This document shows positions 33,669-45,415 of a stretch of 64,000 nucleotides of DNA, piece after piece; position 1 is the first letter of the stretch, and each line of letters opens with the position of its first letter. A program made the position numbers and the translations under genes. The notes beneath the pieces were generated by a model. That model saw nothing but the letters and a program-made list of their open reading frames with translations. It was not told the DNA's origin and made no database searches. Location of the stretch: contig JANUWF010001813.1 of assembly GCA_026120185.1 (NCBI GenBank), forward strand, positions 434,001-498,000, written 5' to 3'. The stretch comes from Voacanga thouarsii (Eukaryota > Streptophyta > Magnoliopsida > Gentianales > Apocynaceae).

Positions 33669-35682
33669 TGTTGGATTGTATGCCCTCTTAGACTAGGTTT
33701 CTGATGTAAAATCGAATATTTTAATAAAAGAATTTATTTTCAGAATTTGTTTGTGAATTTACTTTTTGTTTGTGCACGATTTTCGTTTGGAACAGACCCA
33801 TTGTGTTTAAATAAGTGGTCCATGTGAATGATGGTCTTTCACAGTAAGGTATGGATCACGGGTTATTTAACACATAAACGTTTGTTCTTAACCTATTGAT
33901 GAGACTGGGAACTTCATCATATTTAGGTTATTATGTTATGAATTCCAAATGGGGAATGACTTACCTTTAGCCAGTGAGTAGTCCACTCACTTCATGACAT
34001 AAGCGTATTTCGAATACGTAGGACAGGACTTGTAGTAGTGGTTTCTAAAAGTACTATATGATAGAAACCTAGACTACTACCGCTACAGCGTGGACTAGTA
34101 CTCTACGACTTGAGTATGAGTTGGTGGTCTGGCGAAGCTGGAAGCATATACTTTGATTTGCTATAGTTGAGGTTCTATCGTAGGGCCAATATACTTGCAT
34201 GTTGAGTATGTGTGACTAATTAGTTAAGACAGACTTATACAAGATAGTTTCTGCACTATATCGCTCCTTGTGGTTGTCCGAATGGTCTAAAATGTCCAGG
34301 GCCCTGGGAAACATGACTTGGATGTTTTCTTTAGGGTAGCTCCCTTGGAAAGCGGAAACACTCTAGGAAGTCGTGGATCATTGGATTAGAAGCATAAGGA
34401 TGGTAGATGGCATTTAGAGGGGTGTTAGTACACTTCTTCCTCTCTAAATGTACGGCGATGTGTAGAGGGGTATTTTAGTCATTTCACCTGTAGGTCGGAG
34501 ACTTTGCTAATGCAGCATTGTCCTTGGGGTCAATATTTCCTTATGGTGATATTAGGAAATATTTAAAATGCAAAATACAGCTATTTATATAGCAGGGGTA
34601 TTTTGGTCATTTTAGCAGCCAAGGCGATGTGTCTTTTTGGTCCTCGGAATAGCCCGTAAGTCCTAACTAATTTTGGGTTGAGGAATTGGTCTCAGTTCAA
34701 GAGGATTTTATTTTATTTTATTCAGGAAGTCTAATTTATTATTGGACTGGAATAAAATAAATAAATAAATTAAAATAGGAGTTGAGAGAAATTAATTATC
34801 TAGTTTAATTGGTTAATTAATTATTCAGGGCCTAGGTCCAGTATGAATAATTAAGAAATTAACCTGGGCTTAAACTAGGAGAAATAATTAATGTTTAATT
34901 ATTTATTGGGTTATTTATATAGGCCCAAGAAATAAATAATTAAAGACTAATTATTTTGGTTCATTTGGGCTCATTAATTATTTATTGGGTTATTTATGTA
35001 AGCCCAGGAAATAAATAATTAATGTTTATTATTTTGGGCTTTTTGGGTCCAAGAAAAATAATAAATATTTTTCTGGCCCAATGGCTTGGACCTTAGGGTT
35101 TTTTTTTCAGATACGGTTAAGAGGAGTTTAGAGTTAGGCCAAACTGATTCTCAGGATAACATCCGAGTGTTTTGAAATCCCGAGGATATGTTTATCAGAT
35201 AATGAGAAACCCATTTTTGGCTAACTAATAAACTAGTCTCTGGTAGAAAATAAACTCTAATCTCCCTAACCTTACAGAGAACTCACGTCTCTCTCTCTGC
35301 TCTCTCTCACGTCTCCCTTTTCTTGTCGTTCTTCTTGGACTTTGCTAACCAATAGCAAGTGAACCAAGGGGAATTAAGACTGTTCCTCTTCACCATAGTG
35401 TTCACCGACTAGAGGATAGGCAGAGGAATATTCCGAGAGCTGGAAAGCTTGGCGTTGATGCAAACAAGGCGAAGTAGGAGGCTAGCGGGAGTTCAACTGG
35501 AAGCTTCTTCAAGTGGGCGAAACGAGGTGATTCCAGTCGTTCAATCCGCTCCTACTCAACCTAGAATGGTTAAGGAGCGCAAAGGTATGATCTTCACGCT
35601 TCCGTATGGCCTTTAAGGCTTGGTTTTATTTTTCTTTCCGTTTTTTTAAACCGTGCATGCTCCCCTGTTTTCGTCTCCCTCA
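33669..35682 (+). mobile_element. Solo LTR of the RRSRRLA copia group (copy A)
   Basis: 2,014 bases, TGTTGGATTGTATGCCCTCT to GTCTCCCTCA. A perfect TSD TGTGA lies at 33664-33668 and 35683-35687. It is very similar to the two LTRs of the 9.4-kb element at 40.8-50.2 kb, so it belongs to the same family and is fairly young. It sits only 98 bases from solo LTR D inside the same host element. Confidence 0.93.
35458..35584 (+). CDS. Small basic ORF in LTR copy A, ending at a splice donor
   Basis: Forty-two codons, MQTRRSRRLAGVQLEAS at the start and MVKERK at the end, plus one base before the donor AAAG|GTATGA (GT at 35585-35586). This copy has the donor intact. In the complete relative at 40.8-50.2 kb the acceptor lies before gag at 44,611; the join G+AA gives E and keeps frame into Gag. 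No known domain. Interpreted as a first coding exon placed in the LTR. Confidence 0.55.
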
Positions 35683-35687
35683 TGTGA

Positions 35688-36835
35688 CATATGAGAAATA
35701 TAGATTTTTCATAACTGACCATAATGACATATTACTTAAAGATGCAAATGAGCCTACTGCTTACAAAAATATTCTGAATAGTTCAAACTCTGACAAATGG
35801 CTTGAAGCCATGAGGTAGAAATGGATTTCATGTATGACAACCAAGTATGAACCTTGATTAATCCACCTAAAGGAATCAAACCTATAGGGTGCAAATGAAT
35901 TTTTATGAAGAAAACTGACATAGATGGTAATGTAGTTTCCTATAAAGCACAACTGGTTACTAAAGGTTATCATTAATAATATGGTATTGACTATGACGAA
36001 ACTTTTTCACTAGTAGTAATGCTAAAATCTATAAGGATGCTCCTAACACTAACCGCTCATTATGATTATGAGATTTGGTAAATGGATGTGAAAACAGTTT
36101 TTCTAAATAGAGATCTGACTCAGGAAGTGTACATGACACAACTTGAGGGTTTCACATCCAAGGATTACACTAAAGTGTGTAAGCTGCAAATGTCTATTTA
36201 TAGACTTAAACAAGTTTCTAGGAGTTGGAACATTCATTTTGATGAAATAATTAAAGAGTTTGTTCATACAAAATATGGATAAACTTTATGTATACAAGAA
36301 AGTTAGTGGGAGTATAATTGTTTTCTATGTAGATGACATATTGCTAATAGGAAATAATATATCTACTCTTCAATAAGTCAAAGAATACACTGATTCTAGT
36401 TTCCAATTAGATTAGGATAATTACAAATCCTAATTAGGCTACGTATTCAATTTTGAGTGGTGGGGCAGTTAGTTGGAAAGGTTTCAAACTGGATACAACT
36501 GCCAATTTAACCACTAGTTAATGGATCAAGAAGTTTATGATAGAATTAGGAATGGTGCCTAGCATTGTTGATCTAATGCCTGTGTATTGTCAAAATAATG
36601 GAGCTATTATACAAGTAAAGGAACCACGGTCTCATCAATAATCCAAGCATGTACTTAAGTGCTATTATTTGATTAGAGAAATCATTGATAGAAATGATGT
36701 ATAGATAGAGAGAGTTCCCACTCATTAGATTATAGATGATCCATTGACTAAGACATTACCCCAAAGAAACATGATAGTCATATTCATTCATTCGGTATTA
36801 GATACATGAATGATTGTGTCTAGTGCAAGTGGGAG
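35688..36835 (+). pseudogene. Reverse transcriptase and RNase H of the nested copia element
   Basis: RT starts with YEKYRFFITDHNDILLKDAN and shows DVKTVFLNRDLTQEVYM (36082-), SIYRLKQVSRSWN and the catalytic YVDDILLIGNN at about 36330. Directly after this an internal deletion joins to the RNase H part (LGYVFNFEWWG near 36440), so the RT thumb and RNase H start are lost. The end reads to FGIRYMND before the PPT. Many stops; inactive. Confidence 0.85.
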
Positions 36836-36837
36836 AT
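36826..36837 (+). promoter_or_regulatory. Polypurine tract of the nested copia element
   Basis: GCAAGTGGGAGA directly before the 3' LTR; the same tract precedes the 3' LTR of the 9.4-kb element at 48,158. Confidence 0.8.
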
Positions 36838-38596
36838 TATTAGAGTTGTGCTCTAGAGCTAATCATTCATATAATATATTTTGCATATTTATTAATAAAA
36901 GAAAATCTTTATCTTTTAGTTTAATTAATCATTTTACAAATATATGTATAAAATTGATAGATAAAGTCCATAACATAATGTATAGTATTAAGGAAATCAT
37001 GATAAAGATCATGGTGTGAAATTCTTACTATACTATGTAGTACTTGTGCTTAAACCACCCCTATTCATAATATTAATGAGATAGGATATCATTAATGCAC
37101 TAAGATTAGCATGCGTTAATTATACTTCTTGATTTGATTAAGCGGTGGTTCTCACATCTATGAGTATTGTGATACTCAAAATTAATACATGGATGCTTGT
37201 TACTTGAACAAGTACATTGAATGACCTAATTATGAGATAATTACATACATAACTATTTAGTGCCAGTGATAGAATCTCATTATAGCAAATGTGCAAGTAT
37301 TTTTAAACTTGAGATCTCTAAGATACTTTGTTTATTAAGCGTTGTACTTTGATTCTAATCTTTAGAGTCTCATTTGGGGCCGCCTATGGGATGGATATTG
37401 GGTGCAACATAAAATAAACGAGAATAGTTGAGAGGATCAATAAAGGATTCATCACTCCTAATAGTGGGGGCGTATATTTTACGACCACTTGTGTAGAATC
37501 ATTACTTAAAAAGTCCTTGCCCAAAGGGATTATATGTTGAAAATAGTTTCAATTGATACATATATTGAGTAATGGATTCTGAAACAAGTACTAATAAATT
37601 CGAGTTAGAATTAATTATATTTTAGTAGGAGTTGACACTAATTCCATACTTTAAACTGAACGAAATATAGTATGACAAAAGGAATTTATTATACTGATAT
37701 TTTGTTATTGAATGATTTATGTCAAGCCACTTGATTTTCTAGACTTTAAGTGGTCATTGTGCATTACTAAATGCCACTCATGATATGCTAAATATTGATT
37801 TATTAATTAGATAATTAATAAATTAATTCTAATTATAATTAATAAGTTAATTCTAATTATAACAGAATTATTAATTCTATTATGATATAATTAATTCATA
37901 TTAGCTATCAATTGACTATAAAATCTAATAGGTCACACACAATAGAGGAATTGGTACTTAGTATATTATTCGATAATATTATGGGGGTTTATTTGTGAGA
38001 AGAAATAATTACTATAGGCTAATTATAAAGTGTTATAATTAATTGGGTTGAATTGCAATTATTTAAAAGCCTTGCGGTTAAATTATAAACTTATTATAAT
38101 TTATGGGTCAAATTGTAATTTATAGGTTAAGTTGCTAATTTGAACTCCAAGGCCCATATTAATTAGGGAAAAGGCTTTTTTCGGTTATTTGAGGCTTGAA
38201 CACAAAACATAAATAGATATGTTTTGTGTATGCCACTAGTGTGAAGAAAAAATTTCAGAAACCCTTTTCTTTTTGTTTTCTCTCGGGAAAAACATAATCC
38301 CTAATGCCGCCAAATAATATACCCACTAGCGTCAGTTCTTGGCACCAGTAGAGTATGGTCATTCGTGTGGATACTGTTAGAGAAATTCCTACGCTTGGAA
38401 TTTTGGTAGTTCGTACTTGGACAAATTTCACTGAAGGGTTCCGCACGTGAAGAAAATTTTTAAAGTCACATTTTTCAGGTAATGAATTTTTCTTCCCTCT
38501 CCTAACCCTTTTAATTACATATAAGTGATTCCTTTGAGTAGATTTGTTTTAATTTCCACTACACATTAATTGTTATTGCATGATCAAAATCTAACA
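36838..38596 (+). repeat. 3' LTR of the nested copia element
   Basis: 1,759 bases. It starts TATTAGAGTTGTGCTCTAG (TG mutated to TA) and ends AAATCTAACA. Its last 335 bases appear inverted, and its last 110 also directly, in the short 5' LTR at 27199-27654. It has no ORF of note. Confidence 0.82.
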
Positions 38597-38934
38597 TCAA
38601 CAACATTCAAGTTTCAAAAAATTTAAGATTCAAAATCTTTACCAAGTAAAGGTTCAAAATCTTCATCAAATTTCAAGGCATTCATCTTGTTCTACATCAA
38701 ACAAGTCTTGAAGGCTTGGCAATCAAGTGTTTGTCATCAAATTCCATTCAATCCAAGATCAAACTCTTCAACACTCGAATTAACGTTTTTCAAAAAGAAA
38801 AGAGTCGGAGAACTCATCTTGCAATTTAGGAATTTTTCAGAGATTTGTAACCACTCTTCATATTTATTAAATATTTTGTATTTTTTGATGTTTTTCTTAT
38901 CTTAATTTGCAGACTTGAAATTTCATCGGTTACA
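38597..38934 (+). repeat. 3' LTR of the Tat-type element, right part
   Basis: It continues the LTR interrupted at 27198 and matches 14790-15120 of the 5' LTR, for example CAAACAAGTCTTGAAGG and TCATATTTATTAAATATTTT. It ends GGTTACA at 38934, followed by TSD ATAGG. Confidence 0.9.
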
Positions 38935-39493
38935 ATAGGATAGTAAGATTCCGACAAAAGTTTGATTGCTTCTTTAAAAGTAATTAAAAATGATGAAAGC
39001 ACAATAAAATTTTCAAAATGAATATCAGTGAGTTGAGGTTGAAAATTTTTACTGTTACAAAATTTAATAAGTTGATTTTGAAAAGGTAAAACACTTTCAA
39101 ATTTTTCAAAAGTTAAATTTCATCTAGTTTGACAATCTAATCTATTTTTTTTAAAAGAAAGATCTTATTCTCGGTATGAAAATTTAAAAAATTGAAGTTT
39201 AATTGGAGTCATTTTAATAAATAAAATAAGATTTCTAATTATATTAATAGTATTATCAATATATTTATATCATTCCTTAACACACAAATTAAGCATAACA
39301 AGCAAACCTACTATGAAATAAAATACTATCTAACATAGTATTCAAAGTATTCTTCAAAATTGTTATAACATAATCATTATTTTTAGTATTATCTAAAGAA
39401 ATACAAATAATTTTATTTAATATCATATATTCATAATATATTTGAGTAATAATTATTGCAATATTACTACCTGAATGCGGGATATTCAAATAA

Positions 39494-39540
<47 letters not shown>

Positions 39541-40237
39541 CACAAGTCATTCATGATCAATCTAATGACATGTAATGTACAAATAAGTTTCTCAAGTAAC
39601 TACACTCCAACTATTACATGTAAGCGCAAATTTCTAATTACAAAAATCAAATATGACATCAAGAAACTCCCTCATCTCTTTGTATAATTTTATTATATCA
39701 CTTTTTAATATTAGTTTAGAAATCATTTTTAAATGCAGGTTGGCAAGATACGACTTTTAGCAAAACTAAAATAAAATTTAGCTTTAACAATTATTTTAGC
39801 CATCTCATTTCTAATTCTTCTATGATCCTATTGAAAATTACCTACCACTTGACTTTCCTTAGTTTGGATTTGTTATTATTTAAGTAAGTTTTGATACCAA
39901 TATTTATGCAACCTTTTCATGTGTCTATCTAATGCCTCCTATCTTCTTATGTGCCGATATTACATTACAAAATTTACTTGTTACCTTATCATTAGCATTG
40001 TCCTTATAAAAGAGTTTCCAAACCATATATAGATGTTTGTTCTCTCACTACAGCTTCCAAAGATTCAGTAGGCATGTCTATACTACATTCATGATTATTA
40101 AGAGTACTTATATTTTGTTATACACTATAACCTTCATTTTCATCACTTATTTCATTATCTAATAAATTTAAGGTTAGATTTATATTGAAGTCAAAATGTG
40201 CAAATGATTGTAAAGAATAACGATGATATGCTTCCAT
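38935..40237 (-). pseudogene. hAT transposase, N-terminal part
   Basis: The frame starts at the ATG 40237-40235 (MEAYHRYSLQSFAHFDFN). A BED-type zinc finger remnant follows near 40000-39900 (VWKLFYKDNANDKVTSKFC, then HMKRLHKYW after a frameshift); its second cysteine is lost. The catalytic region shows ICISLDNTKNNDYVITILK (39289-39440), then a HILNLCVKE-like segment, LDCQTRWNLTFEKFESVL and IKLLSESYYP up to the Ty3 insertion point. It continues at 14262. Stops, frameshifts and a TA microsatellite (39501-39537) inactivate it. Confidence 0.82.
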
Positions 40238-40787
40238 TTTTTCAAATGTTTATGTAAACTGAACAAGTACAATCAATTAAAATTCAAGTAAAAGTTCAAA
40301 TAAAATGAAATAAAATATTAACTAAGAATATACGAATAATGAATGTGAGGAATAGAAATAAGTTGTAAATTAAATTAAAATTAAACAAATAATTAATAAA
40401 CTTAAAAATAAGAATATAGGATTAAAACACTAACTAGTTGATTGTCAAGAAATAGGATCATTTTGAGCTTTACTTCTCTTCTTCAAGACTTCAACTATTT
40501 ATTATTCTACCACTCAATAATCTTCCAAATGTGAAGAAATTGCTCGAACAATTCAAAAAATATATGAAAAAAAATCTATGCTAATACTTTTTCTAGGAAA
40601 ATTAAGAGAATTAAGGATTATAAGAGTGAGAATAATTAAAATAAAGAGTTGGAGAGTATTTGGTTAGTTTTGGAGTGAATTAGCCGTTGGGGGCCTAAAC
40701 TATTTAAAAAAAAAAACTTCAAAGAGCTGTTGGAGGAAACTTTAGAGGGTGAGTTAGGAATTTTATCCCCTGGCCCGGCCAGTGATC
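40238..40787. other. 5' non-coding part of the hAT element
   Basis: It lies between the transposase start and the copia insertion, AT-rich, with the subterminal GGCCCGGCCAGTGATCGGGCC near the end, rich in GGCC motifs as is usual close to hAT termini. Confidence 0.55.
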
Positions 40788-40792
40788 GGGCC

Positions 40793-42806
40793 TGTTGGAT
40801 TGTATGTCCTCTTAGACTAGGTTTCTGATGTAAAATCGAATATTTTAATAAAAAAATTTATTTTCAGAATTTGTTTGTGAATTTACTTTTTGTTTATGCA
40901 CGATTTTCGTTTGGAACAGACCCATTGTGTTTAAATAAGTGGTCCATGTGAATGATGGTCTTTCACAGTAAGGTATGAATCACGGGTTATTTAACACATA
41001 AACATTTGTTCTTAACCTATTGATGAGACTGGGAACCTCATCATATTTAGGTTACTATGTTATGAATTCCAAATGGGGAATGGCTTACCTTTAGCCAGTG
41101 AGTAGTCCACTCACTTCATGACATAAGCGTATTTCGAATACGTAGGACAGGACTTGTAGTAGTGGTTTCTAAAAGTACTATATGATAGAAACCTAGACTA
41201 CTACCGCTACAGCGTGGACTAGTACTTTACGACTTGAGTATGAGTTGGTGGTCTGGCGAAGCTGGAAGCATATACTTTGATTTGCTATAGTTGAGGTTCT
41301 ATCGTAGGGCCAATATACTTGCATGTTGGGTATGCGTGACTAGTTAGTTAAGACAGACTTATACAAGATAGTTTCTGCACTATATCGCTCCTTATGGTTG
41401 TCCGAATGGTCTAAAATGTCCAGGGCCCTGGGAAACAAGATTTGGATGTTTGCTTTAGGGTAGCTCCCTTGGAAAGCGGAAACACTCTAGGAAGTCGTGG
41501 ATCATTGGACTAGAAGCCTAAGGATGGTAGATGTCATTTAGAGGGGTGTTAGTACACTTCTTCCTCTCTAAATGTACGGCGATGTGTAGAGGGGTATTTT
41601 AGTCATTTCACCTGTAGGTCGGAGATTTTGCTAATGCAGCATTGTTCTTGGGGTCAATATTTCCTTATGGTGATATTAAGAAATATTTAAAATGCAAAAT
41701 ACAGCTATTTATATAGTAGGGGTATTTTGGTCATTTTAGCAGCCAAGGCGATGTGTCTTTTTGGTCCTCGGAATAGCCTGTAAGTCCTAACTAATTTTGG
41801 GTTGAGGAATTGGTCTCAGTTCAAGAGGATTTTATTTTATTTTATTCAGGAAGTCTAATTTATTATTGGACTGGAATAAAATAAATAAATTAATTAAAAT
41901 AGGAGTTGAGAGAAATTAATTATCTAGTTTAATTGGTTAATTAATTATTTAGGGCCTAGGTCCAGTATGAATAATTAAGAAATTAACCTGGGCTTAAACT
42001 AGGGGAAATAATTAATGTTTAATTATTTATTGGGTTATTTATATAGGCCCAAGAAATAAATAATTAAAGATTAATTATTTTGGTTCATTTGGGCTCATTA
42101 ATTATTTATTAGGTTATTCATGTAAGTCCAGGAAATAAATAACTAATGTTTATTATTTTGGGCCTTTTGGGTCCAAGAAAAATAATAAATATTTTTCTGA
42201 CCCAATAGCTTGGACCTTAGGGTTTTTTTTAGATACGGTTAAGAGGAGTTTAGAGTTAGGCCAAACTGATTCTCAGGATAACATCCAGGTGTTTTGAAAT
42301 CTCGGGGATATGTTTATCAGATAATGAGAAACCCAGTTTTGGCTAACCAATAAACTAGTCTCTGGTAGAGGAAAACCCTAATTCCCAACACAACACACAG
42401 AGAACTCACGTCTCTCTCTCTGCTCTCTCTCACGTCTCCCTTTTCTTGTCGTTCTTCTTGGACTTTGTTAACCAATAGCAAGTGAACCAAGGGGAATTGA
42501 GACTGTTCCTCTTCATCATAGTGTTCACCGACTAGAGGATAGGCAGAGGAATATTCCGAGAGTTGGAAAGCTTGGCGTTGATGCAAACAAGGCGAAGTAG
42601 AAGGCTAGCGGGTGTTCAACCGGAAGCTTCTTCAAGTGGGCAAAGCGAGGCGATTCCAGTCATTCAATCCACTCCTACTCAGCCTGGAAGGGTTAAGGAG
42701 CGCAAATGTATGATCTTCATGCTTCTGTATGGCCTCCAAGGCTTGCGGTTTATTTTTCTCTCTGTTTTTTTAAACCGTGCATGCTCCCCTGTTTTTGTCG
42801 CCCTCA
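40793..42806 (+). repeat. 5' LTR of the 9.4-kb copia element (copy B)
   Basis: TGTTGGATTGTATGTCCTCT to GTCGCCCTCA. A TATA-like TATTTATATAG lies at 41707-41717 and a CTCTCTCTCTGCTCTCTCTC tract at 42411-42430. The small ORF at 42581 lies in the last tenth of the LTR. Confidence 0.95.
42581..42707 (+). CDS. Small basic ORF in the 5' LTR (copy B), putative first exon of Gag
   Basis: Forty-two codons from MQTRRSRRLAGVQPEAS to RVKERK, then one base and GT (42708-42709). A strong acceptor (pyrimidine run, TTTTCAG) ends at 44612; the next bases are AA and then the gag ATG. With the donor base G found in copies A, D and E the join makes E followed in frame by MVGGSFSP of Gag. In this copy and its 3' LTR twin that base is T, which would make a TAA at the junction, so this individual is probably defective. 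The primer-binding site would lie inside the 1,905-base intron. Confidence 0.5.
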
Positions 42807-42809
42807 ATT

Positions 42810-42822
42810 TGGTATCAGCGCC
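42810..42822 (+). promoter_or_regulatory. Primer-binding site of the 9.4-kb copia element
   Basis: TGGTATCAGCGCC, three bases after the LTR end; differs at one base from the usual initiator-Met tRNA complement TGGTATCAGAGCC. Confidence 0.85.
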
Positions 42823-44612
42823 ATTGGTTTTTGATCAATATAGGGAGTATGATAGTTAATAAAAATGGAGAAGATGATTATACCTGTGATCCTTTGCTGT
42901 TTTGGTATGGGATAGGCTTGATGTAAGCTTCACAGTGGAAGCATAGGACCCTCCGTAAATTTTTGGCTTTGATGTTTTAATCGTGTAAACCCAATTTTAA
43001 TGGATATAGGCGGTTGTGTTTTTGTTTTGGATGTTTTTTGTAAGTAAATATGTCCAAAGAAGCCAAAGAAGACTACAAAAGTCGAAGAAAATATGCTCTG
43101 CAAGTCACGCGCGAAACAGAAAAAAAATGAAGAAGGAGGCACTGTTCATAAGCCGTTGAATCCGAGCCGAGCCGCAAGCTGAGCCTCCACTGTTTCTGTG
43201 TCACGAGCCACGTTCCTCCAGCCGCTGGAGGCGAGCCGTGACTATAGCAATTGAGCCGAATGCAATTGAAATGTTGCAATTCAATTGCAACAGTTTTCGG
43301 GTCATGCGCGGGTCATCGGGTGAGCTCGCGGGTCGTGCGCTGAGTGGAGCTGGGCGCGGGTCAGCGGGCGGGCTGATCCACGGGCTGCTGAGGAGGAGTT
43401 CCGGTGCGGCGCGGTGCACCGCGACCGCGGTGGACTGCAGCCATGCGGGTGCAATCTGGTGCGGCGGGTGCAGTGGACCGCCATCGATTTTTCTGTAGTT
43501 TTTTTTTCCTTTTTCGTTTTGGGTCCCATACCAGGCGAAATTAATATTTTTGCAATATTTATATTCTTGGAATATATTTGCATGAAAAATATTAGTAAGG
43601 GATTTTAGGATTAAACAAGATCATTAATTAATTAATTAATGTGTTTAATTCTATTATTTGTGCACTTAGGTTTAAAAAAATAGAAAAGCATGAAAACGTT
43701 TACTGTTTTCGAGCATGCTATTTTTTATGTACCTATGTGTGCTTTTTCTCAAAGACCAAAGTCTTTGGGAACATTTTTGACAAGAAAAATATTTTTTTTT
43801 TCAAAAATTAAATGGTTATTTTAATTGGTACAAAAATTAATCCTTGAATATTTTCTCAAAGGATTTAATCCTTGACATAGAAAATATATTGAATTTAGAT
43901 ATTTTTGTAAATTAAAATGGAGAGCCATTTTGTTTTGTTTTGGACTAGAAAAATGATTTTGTCAAATAAACTTGAGACTAAAGTCTTTAGAAAGTTTTAA
44001 ATGGAAAATTTTTGAAATCATTAAGTTTTAACTTAAATAAATTAGTCCATGGAGAAAATCTATCAAAGGATATAAGCCTTGACATAGAGATTTTATTGGA
44101 TTTAGATATTTTATTTTTGAGTTAAGGAAAAACTTAATGGAAATTTCAAAAGGATATTTTTCAGAAACCCTTATTTTAAAAGACTAAGTGGGAGAGGGGT
44201 TCCAACGGCCCCACGGCTTCCATCACGGTCCTCATTAGAGATCGTGGGTCCCCTCACGTCAGCCTGGGAGTGAACCCGTATAGGATGGGGATACCACAAG
44301 GATCTAAATCTAATGGAAGGATGTAATTAATAACCCGGGGCACGTACTATGATCGGCAAGCCCACGTTGGAGGTTATAGTGCGAGGTATGTCCATAGGAA
44401 ATGAGAGGAAACGGCCATCCCACGATGGAGTTATTCTCTAGACCATTACCTAGAAGGAAAATTAATTTGTGGTGGTTAATACACTTAGTTTAGGAAACTG
44501 TTAATCTTCCCAAGAAGCTATGTCAGTTTTCCTAAGAGCCAAATTATTTTCAGTGCACAAATTTTTTTTTGTTTTCACAAACTAAATTCTTTCTTTTATT
44601 TTCGATTTTCAG
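42823..44612 (+). other. Long untranslated leader (possible intron) with a GC-rich island
   Basis: No long coding frame is convincing. At 43140-43495 the sequence is strongly GC-rich with CGGGTCAGCGGGCGGGCTG-like stretches, in sharp contrast to the AT-rich surroundings. At 44190-44460 lies a segment with several GC-rich short hairpin-capable pieces, including paired CCCACGTTGGAGGTTAT / CCCACGATGGAGTTATT. The segment ends in the pyrimidine run and AG that precede gag. Confidence 0.6.
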
Positions 44613-44614
44613 AA

Positions 44615-45415
44615 ATGGTGGGAGGTTCTTTTAGTCCATTGGCCGTTATTCTCAAGGAGAATAAGTTAACGGGTCCAAACTATGTGGACTGGAAAAGGAA
44701 CCTGGACATAATACTCACAGCTGAATAGTATAAGTATGTCCTTTACGAGACCTGCCCTAAAATCGAGGAAGGTTCCACCGCTGAAGAGCGAGAGGCTGAG
44801 AAGGCGTGGAAGAAAGCTGACGAAATGGCACGTTGCTATATGTTAGCTTCTATGTCTAATGTGCTCCAGTCAAAACACGAGCACATGGCTTCTGCATATG
44901 ACATAAGTCAATCATTGGCAACTATGTTCGTAGACAAGAGCCGGCCCGCAAGGCAGGAGGCTCTTTGAACTATTGTGAACACTAAGACGGTTGAGGGAGT
45001 ATCAGTCCGAGAGCATATGCTCAAAATAATTGCTGCTTTTGAGGAGGCAGAAATCTTAGGGGCTGTCATTGACCCTGAGAGCCAAGTGGATATGGTTCTC
45101 GAATCTCTATCGGGCTCTTTTACTCAGTTCAAGTTAAACTATAACATGAATAAGTTGAACATGAGTTTAACTGAACTGATAAAGGAGCTCCAGATGGCGG
45201 AGAAGGTCATGAAGCCACAGTCAAAGGCCATGATTGCTAAGGCTTCTTCTTCAAGAACTGGGCCTAAACCCAGAAAGTTCAAGAGGAAGAAGGGGAATGC
45301 AGCAGCCCAGCCCAAAAACTAGCCCAAGGACAAACCAAAGGGCAAGTGCTTCAAGTGTGGGAAGAAGGGACTGGAAAAAAGAGTGTCAAGATCTTCAGGC
45401 CAAGAAAAACCCCCC
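44615..45415 (+). pseudogene. Gag of the 9.4-kb copia element
   Basis: UBN2-type Gag: MVGGSFSPLAVILKENKLTG, NYVDWKRNLDIILTAE, stop, then ARCYMLASMSNVLQSKHEH, SVREHMLKIIAAFEEAEIL and VDMVLESLSGSFTQFKLNYN. A Lys-rich stretch leads to a CCHC knuckle whose KCFKCGKKG start is kept and whose end (WKKECQDL) is in the next frame. Three stops (44727-44729, 44966-44968, 45320-45322) and this frameshift break it. Gag would package the RNA in cytoplasmic particles. Confidence 0.9.

Larger units (their letters stand above)
27199..38596 (+). mobile_element. Copia element with an abnormal 5' LTR, nested in the 3' LTR of the Tat-type element
   Basis: TSD TCAAT (27194-27198) and TCAAC (38597-38601); the matching site in the 5' LTR of the host reads TCAAC. 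Order: 456-bp chimeric 5' LTR, iMet primer site, long leader, gag, protease, integrase, RT, RNase H, PPT, 1.76-kb 3' LTR. Two solo LTRs sit between integrase and RT. The RT to RNase H region has an internal deletion. Stops are frequent, so it is dead. Confidence 0.88.
14263..38934 (+). mobile_element. Tat-lineage Ty3 retrotransposon, with nested insertions
   Basis: It is bounded by LTRs beginning TGTAGACAAATAAAATTTAG and ending TTCATMGGYTACA. The flanks GTAGG (14258-14262) and ATAGG (38935-38939) are a 5-bp TSD with one change. Order: LTR, gag, protease, RT, RNase H, a second archaeal-type RNase H, integrase, a long 3' region with antisense coding remains, PPT, LTR. The second RNase H and antisense ORF point to the Tat/Ogre group. 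Removing it restores the hAT reading frame S-Y-Y-P-T-A-H-C. All coding parts carry stops. Confidence 0.9.

Noticed and set aside
43201..43608. Cluster of open frames on both strands in the copia leader
   Set aside because: GC-rich composition lengthens frames on both strands; no recognisable motif, and it lies in the leader between the LTR and gag.
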